A stretch of 64,000 nucleotides of DNA, from the NCBI GenBank assembly GCA_022264855.1, contig JABYQU010000081.1:1-64000 (forward strand), written 5' to 3'. The DNA is from Lenzites betulinus (Eukaryota; Basidiomycota; Agaricomycetes; Polyporales; Polyporaceae). Below, piece by piece: positions 37,759-49,600 of this stretch. Below the pieces are notes generated by a model. That model was not told the DNA's origin, did no database searches, and worked only from the letters and a program-made list of their open reading frames with translations. Position 1 is the first letter of the stretch, and each line of letters opens with the position of its first letter. The position numbers were made by a program, and so were the translations under genes.

Positions 37759-39407
37759 GGTGGCGAACATGCGTGGCGTCGTTGTAGTCTATATCCAATG
37801 AGATATATGCCGCGACGTTATTCATATGGCGTGGAATCTGCTAAACGGATGCAGTATAAGGAAACGAATGTGGGGACTGACGCGATGAGGCAGATGAGAG
37901 GCGCTTGAGCAGGAGTACTCGGTCATCGAACTACGCAGCCATGAAGGTGAAAAATGACCGCAAACGCACCATCGTATCGAGCATGAGCTTCCCGTAGCGA
38001 GAGCCGAGATGTGAGAGTCTGTTGCGGCTCGAGGTCCGAGTCGAATGAGTTGAAAGCTTGAAGTACTGCAACAGGCGCTTAAAACTACCGCTCTAGGCAC
38101 CATGTCGAAAACACATGGATGGAATTACCCGATCCCAGAAATTCAAGTTGGCTTGTATCAAAGGTTACATGTACAGCTGCGTGGTGAAGCATTTTATCGG
38201 CCCCTATCGCGTTATGACAGGGCGAAAATCAACCGCGGGTCAAGGAAACTTACCTTGAGGTTGTATCGAGTGGCCCGCTAAGGAACTCCATGTCGAGCCC
38301 GCAGACCGTGAGTACGACTGTGAGGCGAGCTCCTCGCCTGGGCAGGTAAATTCGCTCACGAACTTGACAGTCCCGGTCCGACCGACCTCAAGTTTCAAGC
38401 TCAAGAGTTGGTGTACTGCGTGCCTCGGGAACGAACATACCGCGACCATCAATACCTGCGGCGGCGTAGTACGTTGGGACTGGTTGTGAAGTGACAACAC
38501 CCGTTGCGCACGCGCGAGCGTTCGGTGTACCAGTATGAAACGCACCGGCGGCATTGTAGTGCCACAGAGGTGGGTGCGTTCTGGGTGCGTTCTGCGAATC
38601 GTTGAGTGATATGCGGTGCGGAATGAGGAGCCAATCAAGGCGCGCGTACGTATATCGGTGTTCTAAAGATAGGTTGTGCTCTACCACCTCCATCATCGCT
38701 GGCCGGCTGAGAGCGCAACGAGGCGCCAAGCGAGACAAAATGCATCAAATAAACATGTCGATATCGATCCAGGATGAGCTATGTGCAGGCCAGGTGCTGA
38801 TGTGGGGTGCGTGCGCGACACGGACGCCCAGGTGTCGACTCCGATCCGCGCTGACTGTCACTACGTGGATAGCGAGCTGATGGGGGAATGGGGTTGTTAC
38901 ATCTGGTGCATTGGCGAGTGCTCGGAGGTAAGAAGATGCGAAGAGCGCGAGCGTTACGGTCGCGGACGAGAGAGAAGGAGGGACGGATGTGTCGGACACC
39001 GCCACTGCGCACTGGAAGCGTGGATAGACGCCATCACACCCGCAGCCATGAACATACCCGTCGCCCGCCTTAGTCCCGATTAGCCTTTCATTAGTGCAAA
39101 CCCTGATGCGTGCATAGCACATACCCGCGCACGACGCTGCATAGCGTGGCCCGCCTCCGACAGACCGTGCGCCTTCCCCAGGAGGCGATGCCGCGTGCCG
39201 GCGGGCTCTCTATCACTGCGGCCCCCTCCCGCGTACTTATTATGTGGCTCGGGTCTGTCCTCGACCTCGCTCCACTGACCTCGGTGGCTTCCACCTCAAC
39301 ACCGCCCACGCTCGCGACAGCCGTTATATACCTCGCCAACTCTCCCAGGTCGTCCGCACCCTCGAGCCCACCCTCCTCCGACCCTCACGCCTTCTCGCCT
39401 ACTCGCC
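37759..39407. other. Intergenic stretch between VTT copies B and C
   Basis: No gene is supported; only short frames without motifs on either strand. Confidence 0.5.
39324..39330 (+). promoter_or_regulatory. TATA box of VTT copy C
   Basis: TTATATA lies 78 nt before ATG 39408, a normal distance for a fungal TATA promoter with a short leader. Confidence 0.5.
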
Positions 39408-41031
39408 ATGTCCGCCTCGTGAGTAGCCCTGCACACCTTCGGCGTGGCTCAGTTGCTAACCATCGGCTGTAGGCCATACAACCCCTACGTGGCCAACAAT
39501 TCGTATGCCGCACCAACTGATTATCCTCCAACGTATAACACCCCCAATCCGGATGGCCCCAAGAACGATGCGTCGGTGGATGTCCGGTACCTCACCCGCA
39601 CGCCCAGTCCCACTCCCTCAGAGGCAGAAGCGCTCTCCCCAACAAAGAAGAAACGGCGGGTAGGCCTCCTGGCGCTCTTCAACCCCGAGACCTTTAGGAA
39701 CCCGAAAGAGCTCGGCAAGTACCTGTCCCCCAGGCCTCCGTCCGCGTCGCTGATAGCGCATTGCAGTCAGGTTGCTGATCACGTTCGCCATCATCGCACT
39801 CGTCGTGCTCTTCATCGTGTACCAGCAGAATATTGTGCGGTGGCTGCGGCCCTTTGCCGACTGGATGCGCAGGTACGTCCCTCCCTCACGCTATCGCAGC
39901 AAGCACACGCTCTGAACGAACGCCGTCTGCAGGACACCAGGCGGGTGGCTCATTCCCATCGCCATCATGATCGTCATGTCATTCCCTCCCGTGAGTGCTA
40001 ATATGGTCCCATCAGCCCTTAGATGATCCTCACGCGCCCCGCCCCGCTCGCAGCTCTTTGGGCACGAGATCATCGCCATTCTGTGCGGAGACGTCTGGGG
40101 CGTCTGGATCGGCTTTGGGATCGTCGCAGCAGGCACGATCTTCGGCGAGCTCGCAAACTACTAGTGCGTCCTTCCCGCCATGGGCTAGTCATGCCGCGCT
40201 GACGCGTCCATAGCGTGTTCAAGTGGTTCTGCATGGCCCGCGGGAAGAAGTTCGAGGACAAGAAGCTGTCGTACGCGCTCCTCGCGGAGGTCGTGCGCCA
40301 GGGCGGGCTCCTGATGGCCGTGGTCATTCGGTACTCTGCCATCCCAGGACATTGTGCGTACCACTCACCCCGCCATCTGCGCATCCGCTCATCCCTGGCT
40401 CGCAGTCTCGACCGCGGTGTTCGCGTCGTGCGGGATGAACGTCTTTACCTTCCTCGCGGCCGCCTTCCTCTCCCTGCCCACGCAGCTCGCGACCGTCTAC
40501 CTCGGCGCCGCGCAGAGCACCGGTGCGTCCTCTCACATCCCAGCAAGTATCCGCTATATGCTAAGCACGGCCCCGCACAGACAACGTCTCCTCGAAGACG
40601 AAGACGATCAAGACAGTCGTCATCGTCCTCACCGTGCTCGTCACCATCTTCGCGATGCACTACGTCCGGAAACAGACCGAGAACATCACGCCCGCCGTCG
40701 TCTACCGCCGGCGCAAGGCCAGGTATGCCCCCCTCCCCGCTGCTCTCCCCGTGTCTAGCGCTGACACGCGAACAGACAGGCAAAGCTCCGCGCCGCGGCC
40801 GGCATGGAGCCCGACCCCGAGGCGTACGGCGAGTCCGTCGCGACGCCGCTCCTCAGCGGGGGCGCGCCCGGCGCGCAGACTGTGCAGCTCGACGGCGTCA
40901 CGCTGCAGGTCCCGCAGCCGCAGCGCGGCGCGTGGCAGCCGAACGCATACACGACGGAGGGCCCGCGCGTGCCGCAGCCGGGGTTTGACCAGCGCGCGCG
41001 GAGCCCGTCGCGCTCGCCGTATGGGCGGTGA
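39408..41031 (+). CDS. Tvp38/VTT membrane protein, copy C
   Basis: Third tandem VTT gene. Nine exons: 39408-39418 (11 nt), 39473-39718, 39771-39872, 39933-39990, 40054-40163, 40214-40353, 40406-40522, 40581-40722 and 40776-41031. The 11-nt first exon has the same length and phase as in copy A. The N-terminus includes YLTRTPSPTPSEAEALSP. The core reads ITFAIIALVVLFIVY, WLIPIAIMIVMSFPP, LFGHEIIAILCGDVWGVWIG, AAGTIFGELANYY and ASCGMNVFTFLAAAFLSLP, then a final helix (TVVIVLTVLVTIFAM). The tail is Gln/Pro-rich and ends RSPSRSPYGR. Likely Golgi or endosomal membrane by family. Confidence 0.9.
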
Positions 41032-41665
41032 GCGGGGTGGGACCGAGGTGTCGTTGGCGATGGGTGGGGTGGGTGGGGGATCCCTGGAGGGGACGCGCGG
41101 ATCGTGCTCTGGCGGGGACGGTTAGATGGCTTGTGTGGACTGGACTGGACTTTGCGCCGTGCTGTGCCCTTGACGCTTGTATACTAGGTGGGACGCGTCA
41201 GCTGTCTTATATGACGAGGCCTTTCACGAGGACGAAGCGATAGGCTAGCAGAAACACGTCGGCGGTGGCGAGCCGGTTAGGCTCGTCGACTGCTGATACA
41301 TGGTGGTGCACACAAGCTGGGGCAGATTCCGCTGCACTTCCAAGTTGCAAGCTGCTGACTTACGAAAGTGCAACTGCGACGACAGAGTCAATGTTCCTCG
41401 CGATGCTTTCTTATCTCCGGGAAAGCGAGGGGATTTCTCTCGACCACGCCGAGGAGTGAGTGGCTGAGTGAAGGGTTGACTCAACCGGACAGGCGCTCAA
41501 GAGCGAGTATCCGCTCAACCAGAAACTAAAATTCTCTCGGCCACGCTCAGGAGCGAGTGGCTGAGTGAAGGGTTCATGGCAGCGCGTCTAGTAAAGAATA
41601 AGCGCAGACTTGGATAGAAAGTCATGTTCACCTACAAAAGAAATATGCGACCAGAGAATGCATGG
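41032..41665. other. Convergent spacer with a short direct repeat
   Basis: Lies between the 3' ends of VTT copy C and the Qri7-like gene. It holds the two-copy repeat at 41435-41574 and no gene. Confidence 0.55.
41435..41574. repeat. Two direct 43-bp repeats
   Basis: Copies at 41435-41477 and 41532-41574 share TTCTCTCG, CCACGC and GAGTGGCTGAGTGAAGGGTT, with a few differences in the middle. They are 97 bp apart, start to start. Function unknown. Confidence 0.7.
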
Positions 41666-43156
41666 CTATGTAGCAGCACTAGGCCTAACCTTGCGAACGT
41701 ATACCATCCCCGGCTCCCGCAGCTCCTCGAGACTCCACTTCGGGCGGGACTCGACGGAATAATCGTCCGTATCTCCCGCCAAGAAGCGGTCCATCGACGC
41801 CCACGCGATCATCACCGCGTTGTCTGCGAATGCGTATCAGCACACCAAACGGACTGGCAGGCACGACACGACGCACCCGTACACAACGCGGGCGGCGGGA
41901 AGACAAGCTCGATCGGCCTGTCCCCACTTTCACGCTCCAAACACGCCCGCAGCCGCTCCTTAAGATACGCATTGCTCGCTACGCCCCCGCTCACGACCAG
42001 ATGGCGCACATGATGGTCTTGCTGTCGGCATTGTTGCAGCGCCAGGCCCAGCTTCTCCTCGAGCTGCCCGACGGCCGCCTTCTGGAAGCTGCGCGCGATG
42101 CCAAGTCGCGCGCCCGCGTCGAGCGTCCCGCGCCGCGCGTCGAGGTAACGCTCGACCGCGGAGTGGATACCTGTGTACGAGAGCGCGAGCCGGCCACGCA
42201 TCGCGATGGGCAGCTTCAGCTCGGGCACCTCCCCCTCCGCCGCGGGATCGGGATCGGGAGAGGCGCAGAAGCGCTCGAGGGCCGCGCCGCCGGAGCGGCC
42301 GTCGAGCGGGATGTCGAGGAGGCGCGCGACTTTGTCGTATGCGTTCCCGATGCTCTCGTCGACGGTCTCGGCGATGATGCGGAAGTGGAGCGGGCTCGTG
42401 GCGAGCACGAACATCGTGTGGCCGCCCGAAACGAGCAGGGTGATGAATGGGAACTGGGGGCGCGAGTCCGGTGGGGAGGTGAGGAACGGTGTGAGGGCGT
42501 GTGCTTGCTGTGTCAAATAAGTGAGCGAGGCAAGTCAGTAGTTGTGGGGACACGTCTCCGCCGTGGGACTGCGCGACGGGGAAAGACGCATACCATGTGA
42601 TGTACGCCTACGAGAGGTTTGTTGAGTGAGGCCGCGAGCGTACGCGCAGCGTTTCCGCATACACTCAAGCAGCCGGGAATTCCTTCACGAGTGTCAGCGA
42701 ACGCACTCGTCTCGTCTTGCACGATATTTACCGGGACCTCGAGTGAACGCGATTCCATCCACGTCCTGAATAGAGAGTTTCGCCTCTCGCAGTGCTCTCT
42801 GTACGGCCCCTGGCTGGACAGAAGCAGTCAGCTCTCGCGCGCAAACTTGTATATCAACTTGAAATTACCAGATTGCGCTGGTGAGCATGTATAGCGACAA
42901 AAGGATGGATACCGCCGTATTGCTCAAGACTAGTCTGGGTGAGTAAGACAAGGAGGGCGGGGTGTTTTTGGCGAACGCACAAGGCTTGCTGGCTTACGAC
43001 CACATTCGAGAGAACGTTGCGGTCGGAGGTGACGACAGCGGCGCAGGAGTCGTCTGCAGACGACTCGAGTGCAAGAACAGTGAACCTGCGCAATTGAGCA
43101 TGGCTTGGAGACCGTAGGCGTTGGACACGATGCGCGAGCATATACCGTCGGAACAT
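41666..43156 (-). CDS. QRI7: tRNA N6-adenosine threonylcarbamoyltransferase, mitochondrial (Qri7/OSGEPL1)
   Basis: Kae1/TsaD family enzyme that transfers threonylcarbamoyl to A37 of ANN-decoding tRNAs. The short basic N-terminus (MFRRYMLAHRVQRLRSPSH) fits the mitochondrial member. Six exons join in frame: 43156-42998, 42934-42869, 42813-42732, 42682-42594, 42507-41877 and 41823-41666, giving 394 residues. The family pattern is complete: VLALESSADDSCAAVV, GGIHPFVAIHAHQRN, GIAFTRGPG, the metal-binding HHMQAH formed across the fourth intron, LLVSGGHT, the glycine-rich ALSYTGIHSAV, VVSGGVASNAYL, and LCTDNAVMIAWAS near the end. Intron 5 uses GTGCGT at 41876 so that LCTD is kept. Introns are 49-86 nt. 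Confidence 0.94.
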
Positions 43157-43650
43157 GTGTTGCGTCGCTGGCGCGTGGATGGGTCGAGAGCAGGGGGCGA
43201 TAGAACAGGCCAAATTTTTTGATTGAAGAACGAGACAACGACCATACACCACGTGTAAGGTTCAGTTGTCGACGTGGTTCTGTCGAGGAAGATGCTCTAG
43301 TGGTGGTGTGGCCAACTTGCTGCACTGCAGCGAAACTGCGAGACACGGCCAAGGTTTTGGCGCCCACTTCCGGTGCGGGTGTGCCTTCAAGTGCATCCAA
43401 GCGCTTGGAAGTCCGACACGGGCGCCTCTAGGTGGGCCATATCCGCAAGGTCATATCTTGTGAGGCATAAATTAGCAAGACATAGGACATGTATGATATG
43501 AATGCTAAGGTCCATGGGCGTCGGTTCAAGCAAGAAAATCGTTCTGCAGAGCAATTCCGGGTGACTTATTTGAGTAACCGTGCACCTATGCCCGAGCGCC
43601 GGGCCACTCATAGCAGTCAGCGTCTATAGCATGAGATATATACATGGAAT
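43157..43650. other. Boundary between QRI7 promoter and Plavaka element
   Basis: The left end of the Plavaka element must lie here or a little further in, but no terminal inverted repeat pairing with the region right of 60100 could be found by eye. No gene is supported. Confidence 0.5.
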
Positions 43651-46600
43651 TCAGACAGATAACTTCGTATCAAGGACGCGCGAATCCCTCGAATTCGTCG
43701 GCGTCACCGTCCTCGTCGTCGTATGCGCCCCCACCCCCACTATCTCATCACCTGAGTCATGTGCAAACTGCTCGCCTTGCAGGTCATCCTCCTCGTCACT
43801 GGTGGATACATACCCATAGTCTCTAGCCTCGCCATCCTCGAGGTCGTCTTGGAGGCCGCCATCTTCAGTGTCCTCGTCCTCGTCAGAGCTCGGGTCCGGT
43901 GAGAGTTCGGAATTGCACTGTGCCATATCGATGTCTGCATCGGAATCCTCTTCATCTTCGGCCATCGGATCTTCTGCAGCATAGAGAGTGTCGTGGTTGG
44001 GGCGTGAGACAAGCAAAGAACCCGCTACACCGGTCATTTGGTGGCCGACGCCGCCGCCGAGATAACGCATGAACATATCTCGGTCGCAGAATCTGTGTTT
44101 GCCGTATGTCAGTCAGTGTACACATAAAGCATGTAGGCGGCGGCTACCAGCAGTAGCGATGACTTACATGCCAACATAATAGTAGTTCCAGTCTTGATCG
44201 TCCTCACTCTCGTCGTCGGCGCGTGCGATGCTGAATCCAGGGAGCGCGTCATCCGAACTACCATGCATAAACGCAGGGATGATGTGCGCCGCGCGTAGGA
44301 CTTGGTCTGGAGAGATGAATCCAAACGCGTCGTCGTCGAGTGGTGCAAACTCCAGGCGCGGGAGCCGGCAAGCATTGAGACCCCAAGGGAGCGTGGTGTC
44401 GATGTTATACCAGCGCACAAAGAGGACGTGTATGCGCGTGGGCTCCTCGTTACCATGGCCTGCAAGATAGGCGTTGACATGGAAAATGCCAAGGAGATGG
44501 GCGTAGAGGTAGGGATGCGGACTTCCGGGAGGTGCCAAGAGCATGATGTCGTTGTGTGAGCTGGGGTTGATTGAGTCTTGTTCACGACGCATGTCGTATG
44601 ACGTATAGTTGACGAGCATGCGCTTGTGCACGTACATACGATCATGTCGAATGCGCAGCGCTGCGAGGTCCTCAAAGGAGGGCTCATACTCCTCGTCGGC
44701 ACTAGATGGATCAGCCCCGGTGTGTAGATGTTGGAAGAGATGGGCGCGCAGGTCGCGTGCAAAGTTCTGTTCCGAGAGAGGTCAGTACTAGTGTAATCAG
44801 GCAATCATGATGTCGCAGCTGCAGGGATATTAGCCTGAGTATGCACTGACCTTCACAGCTGGGTCGCCCTCGTTATCGTGAACAAAGCCGGTAATGTCCA
44901 TGTGAGTCCGCTGGTCGCTCGAGATGGCATGGTGGTCGCCTGGGTTTGATTGCTCAATGATCTCGGTTACGTCACGACCTGGGCGCAATGGTCTGACAGT
45001 CTCCCTTGTCATGAGCCGCCTCGCCTTTGCCTTTCGTGCTGCTGCAGCTCCTCCTTGCTTTGCCGCAGGTGCCTGCTTGTGTGCCTTGTTGACAAAGCGC
45101 TCACGCCGCTGGTGTTTGGCGATCTGTGACACGAACTTTGCGTTTTTGTTTGTACGCACATAAAACCGCTTGAGGCGGCGATGCTCGAGTTCCCCCTGAG
45201 AAACACCTGATCATCACAGTTTCCCGAGCTGATTAGCTTGGCACACAAGTCGATGTGCCAAGCTAAGCAGCGTCGCTTTGCATGTTCCTCTACACTGCCA
45301 GTATTACTGCTGTTAAATGCAATAGCTCCAGCTTTAAAGTCTTGTCCCTCCAGCGCGCGATATAGATCAAGTAGATAATAGACAAGATAATGATCTCTGA
45401 CACAGATAAGCTCATCGCGCTGATAACGACTGCCGCCGGGCGTTGAGTATCCATCACCGCCGTCGGCAACGCCCCCGCCTCTGCCGCCGTCCCCCTCCCA
45501 CGGTGTCGGAAGGTGTCTCGGCACCATCAGGAACAGCGCCGACGCGTGGCGCACGCGCGCTCTCCCGCCCCGACGCCTCCCAATATAGTAAGTATCCCTC
45601 CAGGTACCAGGGTACCCTCCCCCCGAGGCCCCTCCCCCCCCTCCCCCTGCACCTATTAACTCCGTTCTTTTTGCTAGTTGTTCCCTATATGTAGGACTAC
45701 ATCTGTGTGTATTTGTATAGGCATAGGACCAATACAAGTGCTTGTATTGACTATATACTGGGATCTTGCTGTACATAGTACATAGTAACCTCTGTATTCA
45801 TATTACTTGCATGGTATTCTGTACTGCATATATACCCATATACTACTATACATCCCCGTTAAAACGCGCTACTTTGCGCCCGGATTGGACCAGTAGAAGC
45901 GATGTTATGCACTGCTCTCCTGGCAGGCTACCTACCCATGCAAGAACACGTATACCGGGCACATACTCGTGGCGCGTTCTGGCGCGTACTGCTTGTTACA
46001 TTTATTAGTACACTATACGCCCGCTCTGGAAGTTTCAGAGCCCTCCGGTATGTATATATGTCTGTGTGCAGCTGTGCGCTCAAAGGTGCGTTTTTCGACA
46101 TAAAACATAACATATGTAACGACACACCTCTCGCACAAATATTCAAACATCATGGGTAGATGCCCGTAGCATGCACGGTCATTTTGCGCCCCTACGCACA
46201 AATATTGGCTGGGTACAGCCTGAGATATGGTGTCAAGAGCTGTTGGAAAGCACCGGTGTGCAGGATTTGACCAGTAATTGTGTGCTTACTCTTGCACAAC
46301 TTGCTCACTTCTACGCATATCAGGATATATCTCGGGCTGTACCCACCCGATATTCGTGCGTAGGGGCGCAAAATGACCGTGCATGCTACGGGCATCTACC
46401 CATGATGTTTGAATATTTGTGCGAGAGGTGTGTCGTTACATATGTTATGTTTTATGTCGAAAAACGCACCTTTGAGCGCACAGCTGCACACAGACATATA
46501 TACATACCGGAGGGCTCTGAAACTTCCAGAGCGGGCGTATAGTGTACTAATAAATGTAACAAGCAGTACGCGCCAGAACGCGCCACGAGTATGTGCCCGG

Positions 46601-49600
46601 TATACGTGTTCTTGCATGGGTAGGTAGCCTGCCAGGAGAGCAGTGCATAACATCGCTTCTACTGGTCCAATCCGGGCGCAAAGTAGCGCGTTTTAACGGG
46701 GATGTATAGTAGTATATGGGTATATATGCAGTACAGAATACCATGCAAGTAATATGAATACAGAGGTTACTATGTACTATGTACAGCAAGATCCCAGTAT
46801 ATAGTCAATACAAGCACTTGTATTGGTCCTATGCCTATACAAATACACACAGATGTAGTCCTACATATAGGGAACAACTAGCAAAAAGAACGGAGTTAAT
46901 AGGTGCAGGGGAGGGGGGGGAGGGGCCTCGGGGGAGGGTACCCTGGTACCTGGAGGGATACTTACTATATTGGGAGGCGTCGGGGCGGGAGAGCGCGCGT
47001 GCGCCACGCGTCGGCGCTGTTCCTGATGGTGCCGAGACACCTTCCGACACCGTGGGAGGGGGACGGCGGCAGAGGCGGGGGCGTTGCCGACGGCGGTGAT
47101 GGATACTCAACGCCCGGCGGCAGTCGTTATCAGCGCGATGAGCTTATCTGTGTCAGAGATCATTATCTTGTCTATTATCTACTTGATCTATATCGCGCGC
47201 TGGAGGGACAAGACTTTAAAGCTGGAGCTATTGCATTTAACAGCAGTAATACTGGCAGTGTAGAGGAACATGCAAAGCGACGCTGCTTAGCTTGGCACAT
47301 CGACTTGTGTGCCAAGCTAATCAGCTCGGGAAACTGTGATGATCAGGTGCTGAGAAAACTAATTAGCATGCAAGAGTACCGATGACGGCTGACTAACCGT
47401 CTGTGTCGAGGTATTATCCAGCGTCCCCGTCTCTGGGATTTCCTTCGCATAGTCACCTGCCCGGTGGAACTTGTAGGTGTTGAGATTGAGGTGCTTGTCC
47501 TCGCGTGCGTCGTCCTCGTTCTCACGAGGGAGCTCTGGCTCAGCGGGGCATGCAGATTGTCCCTTTGCACCCTTCTTTGATTTTCTCCTGCGTCGCGCGG
47601 CCAGCTCCTTGTCGAGCTCGCGGGTCTTGTATTCGGGACAAACCTTGGCAACAAAGACGCGCATTGCATGGCCCATCGATGTGGTGACGTTGCGGAAGAC
47701 GCTGAGAGTGGAGTCGGAGTGAAGGCGCATCTTTGCCATGGCATGATGCATTGCCAGGTTAAAGAGCATCTTGCGGAGCAGACGGTCATGAGGTGCCGGG
47801 AGTAGGCCTTCGAAAGCGGGGATTGCGCACTACAAGGGAGCGTGAGCAGCACATAGACGTACAAAAACATTGAAATATACCTGAAGGAGATCTTCAAAGT
47901 CACGAGCAGCCAGCTTCTTCATCGCAGCAACATTGGAGCCAAAGCGGCGAATTGTATCACGGCCAAACGTAGGGATTGAGGCAAATCTGGCGACATAGTT
48001 GTATCAGTACCAAGTGGCGAATTGACGACTAAGTAAATGTACCTGATGTTGAGCTCGTTGACCGCTGATGGCCCAATACACGTGAGGATTCGCACGAGGT
48101 GTGTCATCGTTGCTTTCCAGGTTCCAAGCTCAATCTCATGCATCACGTCGGGGACCAGCATGCGATAGATATCGAACCCATATTTGGCAAGACGGCGCGA
48201 GAATGCACTCTAGTGGAAATATATATTAGTGAGGCACATACAGATACGTGTGGACAAGACCAACCTGATTAGGTGATGTGGACGTGGCGTTGAGGACAGC
48301 CTCTATTGCCTTTCCTTCAGTTGCCAAGCCACGGTTGAAAATCCACCCGCGTATGCGCACAAGCATCCGCTGGAGCCAGGGTGTATCCTCACGACGCTTA
48401 TTCTGCCGCATGGCCATGTCCCTCTTCGTACCCATGAGGTGGATCTTGTCCTTCTCCACGAGGCAGTCAGGGCATGGGCACCGACCTAGGTACTTGATGC
48501 AAGCAATGAGGCATCTGATGAAAAGGTTAGCAGATGGTTAACAGATTACTGGTTAGACAACGACGCACTTTTCTGGGTAGTCTGCCGAATAGGCCAAGAG
48601 GCGCGGGAAAAGGCGACGTGTGATGCCGTCACCACATTTGACAATAAATCCATGCACGTAGGCCTGCATGAACTCGTCGTCAAGTAAAAGGAGCCATATT
48701 TGCTGCATGAGCTCCCTCTTGCAGAAGCGCAGCACTGCAGGTGTCGGAGCAACGCCATATGCATGCTCATAGGCCATCTTGACCAGTTCAGGTAGCTGGG
48801 GCGAGTATATCAGCTGGTCTGTATAATACTGGGACGTAGAAGTTAAACGCACCCCGGGGATGTATGCCAAATGGTGTGTAGCAAATGTGTTTGGTGCCGC
48901 ACGAATATACTTGGACAGTGACGCCAGCCAGAAATAGATCGGCCAAAGAGAGGCCATCCCGAAGTTGGTGAGGTGGGTCGAATCCGAGTAGAGCATGATG
49001 CCGGCGACAGCATACACTATAGATGCATCGTCGCCGGGCTCGCGATCCTCTCGAGCCTTCTGTTGCACAGCAGTGTCTGCACGGTTGAGCGCATCTGTGT
49101 TGTATAGCTCCGAGTACAGGCGTTCAGGAGGGTTGGGATTGACAGGGATGGGAGGGGCAGGAGCGTCATCAGCAGGCGCTGGAGAGGGGGATGATGGAGC
49201 GGTTTGAGATGGAGCGGTGGATGGAGATGTTGCAGCACCAGATGCGGCGTTTGTTGGAGGTGAGAAGAGGAGCTGGAAGGGGGTGTTGTGCAAGAGCAGG
49301 GCAGTGGGGTCCTCGTAAGCTGCACGGATGGCGGCAAGAAAAGGCCGGTAAACGACACCAGGTACCTCAAACGAGGGAGCTGAGGCCTCTGACTCATGCT
49401 TGACACGTGTCTTTGGAAGATGGAGGGTGACTGAAGTGCGCCGCCAGCCGTCTGCTGCTGGGAATGATTCCTCGGTGGTGTCGGTGTGTTTGTCCAATCG
49501 CGTCAGCTCTGGCTTGGCGCTGAAACCGATGAAGTCGTCCCGATTGAAGTCATCCGCGAGGATGACATTGTTCACGAGTCGATCTACCTCGCCTGACGAC

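Larger units (their letters stand above)
45204..47349. mobile_element. Foldback element, 1-kb inverted arms, 8-bp target duplication
   Basis: The arms 45204-46228 and 46327-47349 are inverted copies around a 98-bp loop. They are almost identical, differing by lengths of C-runs and by a few bases near the loop. The flanks 45196-45203 and 47350-47357 both read CTGAGAAA, an 8-bp target duplication, which fits hAT- or KDZ-type DNA transposons. Ends read CACCTGATCATC. Each arm has a subterminal hairpin (13-bp perfect stem; left copy 45233-45266). No transposase is encoded, so movement would need a helper. It lies in intron 6 of the Plavaka transposase gene. Confidence 0.92.

Noticed and set aside
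43157..43650. Search for Plavaka terminal inverted repeats here and in 60101-60800
   Set aside because: CACTA-like strings such as CACTAGAG (complement, near 43293) and CACTAGTG (near 60770) exist, but they do not pair in the right orientation and have no matching 3-bp flanks. No ends are claimed.
45009..45776. 255-codon frame running from the foldback arm into transposase exon 7
   Set aside because: It is in a different frame from the transposase exon and simply crosses the insertion junction; not a fusion gene.
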